Of a stretch of 20,189 nucleotides of DNA, positions 14,191 through 20,189 are shown piece by piece (the stretch's first letter is position 1; each line of letters starts with the position of its first letter). The position numbers and the translations under genes were made by a program. The notes below the pieces were generated by a model. That model was not told the DNA's origin. It saw nothing but the letters and a program-made list of their open reading frames with translations, and ran no database searches. Source of the DNA: Lachnospiraceae bacterium. Lineage in GTDB: Bacteria > Bacillota > Clostridia > Lachnospirales > Lachnospiraceae. Location of the stretch: positions 1-20,189 of the forward strand of contig VSNE01000012.1 of the NCBI GenBank assembly GCA_009774155.1, written 5' to 3'.

Positions 14191-15159
14191 ATGAAGCGAC
14201 AGACTAAACTTTATTTTCAGAAAACAGGAATCCTGCTCGCAGTCTATCTGGCTCTCCGCTTTTTGCTTCCCATTATCCTGCCTTTTTTCCTGGCATGGAT
14301 TACGGTAGGTTTTCTGACCATTCTTCAAAAGAAAATTCATATGAGGTTAATGCCTCTCGCTGTCGGTTTTCTTGTGGTTTTTATATTATTGTCCGGAAGC
14401 ACGGTTTTCTGCGGATGCTACCTTCTCTATGAGCCATGCTGCAATCTGCTGCCTGTGTGCCAGAATTATTTTGTGCAGTTTTATGAGTATCTTTCATGGA
14501 TTCCCCAGTCTCTTCCCGGACAGCTTATGGATACTATGCCCTCCGTCATCTCCTGCATGTTCGGAGTTTTTCTGTATTTTATCTCAGTCCTGCTGTTCGC
14601 TAAGGACTGGGGCCGCTTTCATCAGCTTTTGCGAAAACTGCCCTTCGCCGATCCGATCCTGAAGGCCGGAAGGAGAATCACGCAGTCTATAAAGGGCTGG
14701 ATAAAGGCCCAGTTTAAAATCATGCTCGTCATATCCGCGGAATGTGCCGTTGGTTATTATTTTCTGCATATTCCGGGCTTTCCATTCTGGGCGCTGATCA
14801 CCGGCCTGGTAGATGCCCTTCCGGTCTTTGGCACAGGAACCGTATTCCTTCCATGGATTTTTCTTGTCCTCCTGCAAAAGCAGTATTCCTTCGCCCTCTG
14901 GCTTGGTCTGCTCTATGCGCTGACCTGGCTGACCAGGGAGCTTCTGGAGCCTAAGCTTATGGGCGACGGCCTGGGACTTCTTCCCATCTGCTTTCTTATG
15001 TCCGTAATTACCGGGCTTCAGCTCTTCGGAACATTAGGCCTGTTCACCGGCCCTTTCGGCGTCCTGTTTATTCGGGAGCTGTGGAGAGAGCTGGAAACGA
15101 CGGCTCCACCTCAAAGCTCATGCGCTCCCTCGTCCGCGGATGAAGGAATGTCATCTTAA
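14191..15159 (+). CDS. YtvI-like membrane protein of the AI-2E transporter family
   Basis: A 322-residue polytopic membrane protein with strong hydrophobic segments at about 12-45, 52-80, 118-138, 178-215, 220-240 and 270-305. The region ALITGLVDALPVFGTGTVFLPW and the C-terminal ELLEPKLMGDGLGLLPICFLMSV...TLGLFTGPFGVLFIREL are hallmarks of the AI-2E/PerM family, and the length and features fit the sporulation branch typified by Bacillus YtvI. The transported substrate is not known. The start follows GGAGG by nine bases. It is one of only two plus-strand genes here, diverges from the beta-helix gene, and its last 92 bases overlap the convergent pseudouridine synthase gene. The hydrophilic 25-residue tail falls in that overlap. 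Confidence 0.85.
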   Translation: MKRQTKLYFQKTGILLAVYLALRFLLPIILPFFLAWITVGFLTILQKKIHMRLMPLAVGFLVVFILLSGSTVFCGCYLLYEPCCNLLPVCQNYFVQFYEYLSWIPQSLPGQLMDTMPSVISCMFGVFLYFISVLLFAKDWGRFHQLLRKLPFADPILKAGRRITQSIKGWIKAQFKIMLVISAECAVGYYFLHIPGFPFWALITGLVDALPVFGTGTVFLPWIFLVLLQKQYSFALWLGLLYALTWLTRELLEPKLMGDGLGLLPICFLMSVITGLQLFGTLGLFTGPFGVLFIRELWRELETTAPPQSSCAPSSADEGMSS

Positions 15160-15730
15160 ACGCACACAGACAGAGCTGCCCTGCGTCCGCCGCTCCATAT
15201 TTAAGATCCCCCGCGATCGGCGCTCCCGCATGGGCAAGCTGCACCCGGATTTGATGATGGCGGCCGGTCAGAAGCCGGATTCTCAGAAGGCTCTTCCCTT
15301 CCTGCTCCCGGAGCGTCTCATAACGCAGCTCACTTCTTTTTCCCCCTTTTGTTCCTTCCGGGACGATTCGGGAAGTGTTGGTACGTCCGTCCTTCAGCAA
15401 ATAATCCACAAGGGTTCCCTCCTTTGGGGAAAGTTTTCCACAGACCAACGCCTGATACCACTTCTCCGTGTGGATATGGTCCTGAATCTGACGATTCAAA
15501 TCTGCCGCCGCTTTCTCGTTTTTTCCCACCAGAAGAATCCCCTCCACCGGCTGATCCAGACGGTTCACAAGTCCCAGACGGGCGCCCCTCTCTCCGCGCT
15601 CCATAAGCTCACTGCGCAGCATGCTCATCATATCCGGCATGGACGGCCTGGCGCTCTGAACCGCAAGTCCGGACGGCTTATAGAGCACGAAAATGTCTCT
15701 GTCCTCATATAATATCCTGTATTTTTTCAT
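15068..15730 (-). CDS. RluA-family pseudouridine synthase
   Basis: Isomerises a uridine in rRNA or tRNA to pseudouridine; the exact target cannot be told from sequence. It has 220 residues without an N-terminal S4 domain. The catalytic motif is NRLDQPVEG (about 56-64) with the aspartate at 59; the first residue is usually His. GRHHQIRVQLAHAGAPIAGDLKYG is the second family block, and it ends with FLHPRTRERMSFE. The ATG at 15730 has AAGGAT ahead of it; a TTG seven codons upstream is less likely. The final 92 bases are antisense to the end of the YtvI-like gene. It lies beyond the pgi terminator, so it probably has its own promoter in 15752-15800. Confidence 0.9.
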   Translation of the reverse strand: MKKYRILYEDRDIFVLYKPSGLAVQSARPSMPDMMSMLRSELMERGERGARLGLVNRLDQPVEGILLVGKNEKAAADLNRQIQDHIHTEKWYQALVCGKLSPKEGTLVDYLLKDGRTNTSRIVPEGTKGGKRSELRYETLREQEGKSLLRIRLLTGRHHQIRVQLAHAGAPIAGDLKYGAADAGQLCLCAFKMTFLHPRTRERMSFEVEPSFPALSTAPE

Positions 15731-15800
15731 ATGGTATCCTTTCTTTTCCAATACCCGCCGTTATCATATATATTAATGCCCAGGAACAGATTTCATCAAG

Positions 15801-15843
15801 AAAAAGCTGCAGTAATTGGTAATCCGCGCCAATTACTGCAGCT
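15801..15843 (-). terminator. Strong terminator after pgi
   Basis: A perfect 15-base inverted repeat (AGCTGCAGTAATTGG at 15805-15819 and its complement at 15829-15843) with a nine-base loop is followed on the minus strand by TTTTTCTT. It lies about 65 bases past the pgi stop. Confidence 0.88.
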
Positions 15844-15909
15844 ATCTGTTTTCATAATATTTCTTTTTGTTCAATCCGGGTTGAAGGACTGATTTTATTT
15901 ATCTTATGA

Positions 15910-17256
15910 TTACAGTCTCTTCAGCAGCTCTTCTCTCTCCGCCTCATATCCCGGCTTTCCGAGCAATGCAAACATATTCTTCTTATAGCTCTCAACGCCC
16001 GGCTGGTTAAACGGATTCACGCCAAGCAGATATCCGCTGATGCCGCATGCAAACTCGAAGAAATAGAATAACTGCCCCAGGGAGAACTCGTCCTGTCTGG
16101 GAATCCTGACCATCAGATTCGGTACATCGCCGTCGGTATGCGCCAGAATCGTTCCGTTCATCGCACTTTTATTGATAAAATCCACATTCCTGCCTGCCAG
16201 ATAATTGAGTCCGTCCAGGTCTACGGGTTCTTCTCCCATAATAATCTCCTGTTCGCACTCTTCCACTTCCAGAACCGTTTCAAACATAATTCTGGAACCG
16301 TCCTGAATAAACTGGCCCATGGAATGAAGATCCGTCGTCAGATCTACAGATGCCGGGAAGATACCCTTCCTGTCTTTTCCCTCAGACTCGCCATAGAGCT
16401 GCTTCCACCACTCGGATACATAGTGAAGGCTTGGCTCATAGTTCGCCAGAATTTCTGTAGATTTGCCTTTGCGGTGAAGAATGTTGCGGACAACTGCATA
16501 CTGTACTGCGTCATTCTCTTCATATGGCGCGTTAAGAGCCGTCTCACGGCCGCTTGCAGCGCCCTCCATTAATTTCCGGATGTCTGCTCCGCTGACAGCA
16601 ATCGGAAGAAGGCCGACTGCGGACAGTACGGAGAAGCGTCCTCCCACATCATCCGGAACAACGAAGGTTTCATAGCCTTCCTCGGTAGCGAGGCTCTTTA
16701 AAGCTCCTCTTGCCTTATCGGTGGTCGCATAAATTCTCTTGGCTGCTTCCGCCTTGCCGTATTTGTCCTCCAGCATCTTCTTAAATACACGGAATGCGAT
16801 AGCCGGCTCGGTCGTCGTACCGGACTTGGAAATAACATTCACAGAGAAATCACGATCCCCAATCACATCCATTAAATGACTGAGATAACGGGTGGAAATA
16901 CTGTTTCCGACAAAATAGATTTCCGGTGTCTTACGAACCTCTTTTGACACAATATTATAAAAGCTGTGTCTTAAAAATTCAATTGCCGCCCGGGCTCCCA
17001 GATAGGAACCGCCGATACCGATTACCACAAGTACCTCTGAATCGCCCTGAATCTTCTCCGCTGCCTTCTGGATTCTTGCAAACTCTTCCTTGTCATAATT
17101 AACAGGAAGATCAATCCAGCCAAGAAAATCATTTCCCGCGCCGCTTCTCTGGAGCAGAACCTCTTTTGCCGCCGCTGCCTGCGCCTTCATATTTTCCAGC
17201 TCCCCTGCGCCGATAAACGGCGCGGCTTTGGAATAGTCAAACGTAACTTTTGCCAT
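15910..17256 (-). CDS. pgi: Glucose-6-phosphate isomerase
   Basis: Interconverts glucose 6-phosphate and fructose 6-phosphate in the cytoplasm, the second step of glycolysis. It has 448 residues, the usual length of the short Gram-positive form. Conserved segments are GIGGSYLGARA (80-90), VISKSGTTTEPA, DVGGRFSVLSAVGLLP, HSMGQFIQDG and the C-terminal NPFNQPGVESYKKNMFALLG. The start at 17256 (MAKVTFDY) is preferred over a GTG four codons upstream, which abuts the AAAGGAG ribosome site. It has its own promoter and terminator and so appears to be a single-gene unit. Spacing from the ribosome site to the ATG is slightly long (11 bases). Confidence 0.97.
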   Translation of the reverse strand: MAKVTFDYSKAAPFIGAGELENMKAQAAAAKEVLLQRSGAGNDFLGWIDLPVNYDKEEFARIQKAAEKIQGDSEVLVVIGIGGSYLGARAAIEFLRHSFYNIVSKEVRKTPEIYFVGNSISTRYLSHLMDVIGDRDFSVNVISKSGTTTEPAIAFRVFKKMLEDKYGKAEAAKRIYATTDKARGALKSLATEEGYETFVVPDDVGGRFSVLSAVGLLPIAVSGADIRKLMEGAASGRETALNAPYEENDAVQYAVVRNILHRKGKSTEILANYEPSLHYVSEWWKQLYGESEGKDRKGIFPASVDLTTDLHSMGQFIQDGSRIMFETVLEVEECEQEIIMGEEPVDLDGLNYLAGRNVDFINKSAMNGTILAHTDGDVPNLMVRIPRQDEFSLGQLFYFFEFACGISGYLLGVNPFNQPGVESYKKNMFALLGKPGYEAEREELLKRL

Positions 17257-17305
17257 ATTTTTGTACACTCCTTTACTGTACGAGACCTTCTCGCGTATAT
17301 AAAAT

Positions 17306-17335
17306 ATTGTAGCATTCTGTCACTGTAAAAATCAA
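17306..17335 (-). promoter_or_regulatory. Promoter of pgi
   Basis: On the minus strand -35 TTGATT (17330-17335) and -10 TACAAT (17306-17311) are separated by 18 bases. The -35 overlaps the stop codon of the upstream membrane-protein gene. Confidence 0.7.
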
Positions 17336-18015
17336 GTAGACGAGCCCAAAAAATCAGAAAGAACTTCCTGAAATATCTCTTCCTCCTCTTTTTTCAAAAA
17401 GGCTCCCTTTGCAGCCTCCCTTGCTTTCGGAGTCTCCTCCTCCCGAGCCGTTAAATCTGTCCGCGGTTGGACCTCCTCCGTCTCCGCTTCTTCCTCAAAT
17501 CCTTCGTACACATGAATCTGCCTTGGATACAGGGTATTGGATACATAATCCATAAGGCAGACCTCCGCCCGCTCCCATAAGCTGTCTGATTCAAACCACA
17601 GAATTATGATCCGCACTACGGCAGCAGCCGTGGCGGCAGCCAAAAACCGGTTCAGGCAGAACGTATTTTCAAATTTCAGATACCGAAGCACCATTGCCTC
17701 CACAAATCCGATTCCGATAATCAGGCCTGTCCACCTCTCCGGCAGACGCCTCCACCGGCCCAGCCGGATTCCCAGCCTGCGCTCCTGGCAGAGATATTTC
17801 CGTACAAAAACCGATTTATCATAGATTCCTACCTTTACCTCGTAGCTTTTCTCAAATTTCAGCGTCATTGCCTTCAGCATCTTTCCTTTGCCGTTTCCTC
17901 CAAGCGCCGCATCCTTACAAAGTTTTCCAAATAGTATTCTCCTAACCAGCGCAAGAACTGTTCCCCAGATTCCCAGTGCCAGAAACTCTCCATAGTATAA
18001 CCATGCCTGATACAT
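17332..18015 (-). CDS. Unrecognised membrane protein with acidic C-terminal tail
   Basis: I do not recognise this 227-residue protein. It has a hydrophobic segment at about 10-29 and two more at about 95-111 and 124-141. Between the first two is a basic stretch (LKFEKSYEVKVGIYDKSVFVRKYLCQERRLGIRLGRWRRLPERW). After about 170 comes a very Glu-rich, probably disordered tail (EGFEEEAETEE, REEETPKAREAAK, KKEEEEIFQEVLSDFLG) that may hold a helix at its end. The start is well supported by GGGGAGG seven bases before ATG. It lies between mtnN and pgi, and its stop overlaps the pgi -35. It may be a clostridial-specific conserved protein, but no function should be assigned. Confidence 0.8.
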   Translation of the reverse strand: MYQAWLYYGEFLALGIWGTVLALVRRILFGKLCKDAALGGNGKGKMLKAMTLKFEKSYEVKVGIYDKSVFVRKYLCQERRLGIRLGRWRRLPERWTGLIIGIGFVEAMVLRYLKFENTFCLNRFLAAATAAAVVRIIILWFESDSLWERAEVCLMDYVSNTLYPRQIHVYEGFEEEAETEEVQPRTDLTAREEETPKAREAAKGAFLKKEEEEIFQEVLSDFLGSST

Positions 18016-18176
18016 AAAAATGCCTCCCCTTGATTATTTTTTGCCGGGCAGCGCTGTCAGGTTTTCGCCGCCCTTTGCTTTGGTGAGCTAAGTATACCAA
18101 AAACTCTCTCCAAGGGAATGCCGAACTTATCGACGGATTGTGACATTGCAGCCAGTCCGGCCGCCTTCTGCGCAGA

Positions 18177-18881
18177 CTATGACAGCCGTCCGACAAAATT
18201 TTCCACCAGAGCCACGCTGTGAGCAATCGCCTGACGCTCAAAGGCCGGGTAATCCATGGTCGCACTGTCATCCGCTTTATCTGAAATTGCGCGGATAATG
18301 ACGAAGGGAATCTGGTTCAGATAAGCAGCCTGTGCAATCGCCGCCCCCTCCATCTCCGTGCACATTCCGCCAAACCGGCTGCTGATACGGTTTTTCACCT
18401 CACGATCCGAAATAAACTGATCTCCGCTTACGATCCTGCCGGTAAATACCTGGATCTCCGGCACTGCCTCCTTACAGGCTGCCTCCGCCGCCTCCATAAG
18501 CGCTGTATCCGCCTGAAAGCAGCTTGTCTCCATTCGCGGAATCACACCCGGATCATATCCAAAGCCTGTCGCATCCACATCATGCTGCAGCGCGTCCGTG
18601 GAGATAACGATATCCCCAATATTAATCTCCGCCTTCAGAGAACCTGCAATTCCTGTGTTGATTACTGCATCCACTCCGAATAAATCCGCCAGTATCTGTG
18701 TACAGATGCCTGCATTTACTTTCCCGATACCGCTGCGCACAATTACCGCTTCCACCCCGTTTAATTTCCCGGAATAAAAATCCATGGATGCCTTTGTCAC
18801 CTTCCGCGGCGCATCCATCTTCTTCCGAAGAGCTTCCACCTCTTCCTCCATGGCTCCGATAATTCCAATCTTTTTTACCAT
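18177..18881 (-). CDS. mtnN: 5'-methylthioadenosine/S-adenosylhomocysteine nucleosidase
   Basis: Splits MTA and SAH to adenine and the ribosyl-sulfur product, recycling by-products of methylation and polyamine synthesis and feeding the AI-2 precursor route. It has 234 residues. GIIGAMEEEV at the start carries the catalytic-site Glu, SGIGKVNAG binds ribose/phosphate-like groups, NTGIAGSL follows, and CTEMEGAAIAQAAY with RAISDKADD contains the purine-site Glu and the catalytic Asp. The start ATG at 18881 lies eight bases after GGAGG; a longer frame to 18896 lacks a site. It is transcribed divergently from the TSCPD-domain gene across about 115 bases. It ends in TAG. Confidence 0.96.
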   Translation of the reverse strand: MVKKIGIIGAMEEEVEALRKKMDAPRKVTKASMDFYSGKLNGVEAVIVRSGIGKVNAGICTQILADLFGVDAVINTGIAGSLKAEINIGDIVISTDALQHDVDATGFGYDPGVIPRMETSCFQADTALMEAAEAACKEAVPEIQVFTGRIVSGDQFISDREVKNRISSRFGGMCTEMEGAAIAQAAYLNQIPFVIIRAISDKADDSATMDYPAFERQAIAHSVALVENFVGRLS

Positions 18882-18916
18882 CTTACAGACCTCCAAATAT
18901 TTACTGATTATTTTTT

Positions 18917-18945
18917 ATTATAGCCGAATTCCTTCTCCTTGACTA
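18917..18945 (-). promoter_or_regulatory. Promoter of mtnN
   Basis: On the minus strand a perfect -10 TATAAT (18917-18922), 17 bases and a weak -35 TAGTCA (18940-18945; four of six). The -10 is 35 bases before the gene start. Confidence 0.6.
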
Positions 18946-18966
18946 GAAAAACTCTGTACTTTCTGT

Positions 18967-18972
18967 TATACT
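18967..18972 (+). promoter_or_regulatory. Extended -10 promoter of the TSCPD-domain gene
   Basis: TGTTATACT gives a TG-n extended -10 with TATACT at 18967-18972, 25 bases before the ATG at 18998. No good -35 lies at 17 bases; TTGACT at 18939-18944 is 22 bases away and overlaps the mtnN -35 on the other strand. Confidence 0.5.
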
Positions 18973-18997
18973 GTTGTTCCAAAAGGAGGAAATCGTT

Positions 18998-19246
18998 ATG
19001 GTATATAAAACAAAAGGCACCTGCTCCCAGGCAATTAATGTGGAGGCGGAAAACGGAATCATCCAGTCTGTTCAGTTTGTCGGCGGCTGCGCCGGGAACA
19101 CTGCAGGCATTGCCAAGCTGGTGGCCGGTATGAAGGTGGACGATGTTATTTCTCTGCTGGAAGGAACCACCTGCGGCATGCGGCCTACTTCATGCCCGGA
19201 TCAGCTTGCCCAGGCGCTGAAGCAGCTAAAAGCAGGACAGGCATAG
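18998..19246 (+). CDS. TSCPD-domain protein, TIGR03905-like
   Basis: An 82-residue protein with four conserved cysteines: GTCSQ near the start, GGCAGN, TTCGMR and PTSCPDQLAQAL. The literal TSCPD motif, with the preceding CGMRP, identifies the TSCPD domain, which is also found at the C-terminus of some class II ribonucleotide reductases and appears as small stand-alone proteins in clostridia. A metal-binding or redox role is often supposed, but the function is not established. The ATG at 18998 follows AAGGAGG by eight bases, better than an ATG at 18974. It is a single-gene unit ending in TAG and a strong terminator, and is divergent from mtnN. Confidence 0.9.
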   Translation: MVYKTKGTCSQAINVEAENGIIQSVQFVGGCAGNTAGIAKLVAGMKVDDVISLLEGTTCGMRPTSCPDQLAQALKQLKAGQA

Positions 19247-19567
19247 TGGCGGCGGATATCCCCAATCAGCGAATCGCAAAGGAGGGCGCCCTCCGGCCTT
19301 CAAAGGCCCGGGAGCACCCTCCTTTTTTTGTGAACGCACGTAAAACCTAAGGCGTACGCCTCACTGTATGATTGTTGTGCAAACAGTTTGGTGTATAGTA
19401 CTTTAATTTTACGTATCTTTTGTTTAGATTCTGTCTGAATCCATTTCCTATATTTAATTTTTTATTTTCCGGCGGCGGTGAGTCCTCACCTTTTAAAGCT
19501 TTACGAAAAATTGGGTCGTTTATTGCATTCGATAATTGTGTGCTACTATCAGCCTCTATTTTAATGA
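19247..19567. other. Convergent intergenic region without a visible gene
   Basis: Apart from the terminator at 19278-19329 I see no gene. It contains a 12-base perfect palindrome AGGCGTACGCCT (19349-19360) and a small hairpin GGTGA-GTCC-TCACC followed by TTTT (about 19477-19497). The latter might be a weak plus-strand terminator. The sequence from about 19370 on is AT-rich. No clear terminator for the minus-strand secreted-protein gene was found. Confidence 0.6.
19278..19329 (+). terminator. Strong terminator after the TSCPD-domain gene
   Basis: Outer arms AAAGGAGGG (19278-19286) and CCCTCCTTT (19317-19325) enclose an inner hairpin GGCCT-TCAA-AGGCC. A run of seven T residues (19323-19329) follows. 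It begins about 30 bases after the stop codon. Confidence 0.92.
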
Positions 19568-20050
19568 TCAGTTAATATAGAGCGCGTCAGTACAGGTGTT
19601 GGTTGCCTCCGTCTTTCCGCCCTGGGTCACGGAATGAGCGCCCTGCGCACGGTAATACCTGCCCCGGGTAATCTTATAGGACCCGCTGCTTACAGAAGCA
19701 GTGGAGCCTCCCTTGGTGGTGCCTGTCCAGTAATTGACATTACCCCAGCCTCCGGTACCGGTGCTGCTTTTGTCCAGATAGATCCGCACATAGACACGCT
19801 CGCAGTCTCTGTGGGCAAAGGTGCTTCCCGATGCAACCGCATGCGTGCTGTCTTTTTTGGATACCTTTGAAACACCGGACTGCAGGTAATCCCCTCTGGC
19901 AATTCCGTACCAGGTGTCAGACGCTTCATTCTCCTGAACCTCATAGACATGATATCCGGCAGGCTCTGTCTCCTCTGCACAGACCGGCAGGCTGCTTCCC
20001 AACAGCAAAATCCCGGCCAGAATAACAGCTCCTCTTTTTTTCCATCCCAT
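19568..20050 (-). CDS. Small secreted protein of unknown function
   Basis: A 160-residue protein with a clear signal peptide (MGWKKRGAVILAGILLLGSSLPVCA, likely cut before EET at 26). The mature part has ARGDYLQSGVSKVSK, then a Gly/Ser/Thr-rich, beta-prone region with many aromatics (YVRIYLD, GNVNYWTG, GSYKITRGRYYRAQGAHSVTQGGKTEATNTC). It has two cysteines (83 and 153) that could form a disulfide. From memory it resembles small secreted Lachnospiraceae proteins grouped as DUF6147, but I cannot confirm this. No enzyme motif or wall anchor is visible. The start at 20050 follows AAAGGAG by ten bases. The upstream region has repeats described under findings. Confidence 0.75.
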   Translation of the reverse strand: MGWKKRGAVILAGILLLGSSLPVCAEETEPAGYHVYEVQENEASDTWYGIARGDYLQSGVSKVSKKDSTHAVASGSTFAHRDCERVYVRIYLDKSSTGTGGWGNVNYWTGTTKGGSTASVSSGSYKITRGRYYRAQGAHSVTQGGKTEATNTCTDALYIN

Positions 20051-20080
20051 TGGATATGTTCTCCTTTCTTAAATGATATT

Positions 20081-20141
20081 TATAGGCCTATACGTATATA
20101 ACGATCGAACTTTCACTTTTTGACCGCATCAGGCACTTTTT
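20081..20141. repeat. Direct repeat and overlapping palindromes upstream of the secreted-protein gene
   Basis: CACTTTTT occurs at 20114-20121 and again at 20134-20141 with a 12-base gap, that is, two helical turns apart. Closer to the gene are two overlapping palindromes, TATAGGCCTATA (20081-20092) and TATACGTATA (20089-20098). These lie where a promoter for the minus-strand gene is expected and could be regulator sites. Confidence 0.5.
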
Positions 20142-20189
20142 ATTAAAATATTTTCCATTATTTTTCTAAATTCCTCCAGACTTATAATT

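Noticed and set aside
18016..18176. A small gene or terminator between the unknown membrane protein and mtnN
   Set aside because: No frame with a ribosome site was found. The imperfect GGGCGGC/GCTGCCC stem is not followed by a T run.

Overview
The window looks like a chromosomal segment of a spore-forming clostridium, most likely a member of the Lachnospiraceae. The evidence is the conserved order mazG, hup, rqcP (yabO), yabP, yabQ, divIC, spoIIE, tilS, hpt, ftsH, together with a CotS-family protein, a YtvI-family membrane protein, and the short eukaryote/archaeal-type prolyl-tRNA synthetase. Most genes are on the minus strand, so the text below runs from high to low coordinates along the direction of transcription.

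Right end (about 19250-20189): a small secreted minus-strand protein of unknown role, an apparently non-coding stretch of about 320 bases, and a small plus-strand TSCPD-domain protein with a strong terminator. The TSCPD gene diverges from mtnN (MTA/SAH nucleosidase). Below mtnN lie an unrecognised membrane protein with an acidic tail and pgi (glucose-6-phosphate isomerase), which has its own promoter and terminator. An RluA-family pseudouridine synthase then converges on, and overlaps by 92 bases, a plus-strand YtvI-like permease.

Middle (about 8770-14020): a secreted beta-helix-type repeat protein whose signal peptide is separated from its body by a one-base frameshift, then proS and cca (tRNA charging and CCA-end maintenance), then a CotS-like protein with altered kinase motifs. 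Next come a phosphohexomutase, which acts next to Pgi in sugar-phosphate metabolism, and mazG.

Left part (1-6881): the classic division/sporulation/translation-quality cluster. hup and rqcP run from a consensus vegetative promoter. A terminator-like hairpin follows, and its 3' arm is the ribosome-binding site of yabP. yabP, yabQ and divIC follow and end at a clean terminator. spoIIE has a promoter of the unusual Spo0A-activated type (21-base spacer with an exact 0A box upstream), and its product is much shorter than the Bacillus protein. tilS, hpt and ftsH form the last operon. ftsH is interrupted by an in-frame TAG about 20 bases from the window edge, and a normally conserved segment before its Walker A motif is also altered.

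I saw no CRISPR array, insertion sequence, prophage, tRNA or rRNA, and no obvious new multi-gene system. The most interesting items are the two disrupted genes (ftsH and the beta-helix protein), the Spo0A-type spoIIE promoter with the short SpoIIE, and the hairpin that joins a terminator with the yabP ribosome-binding site.
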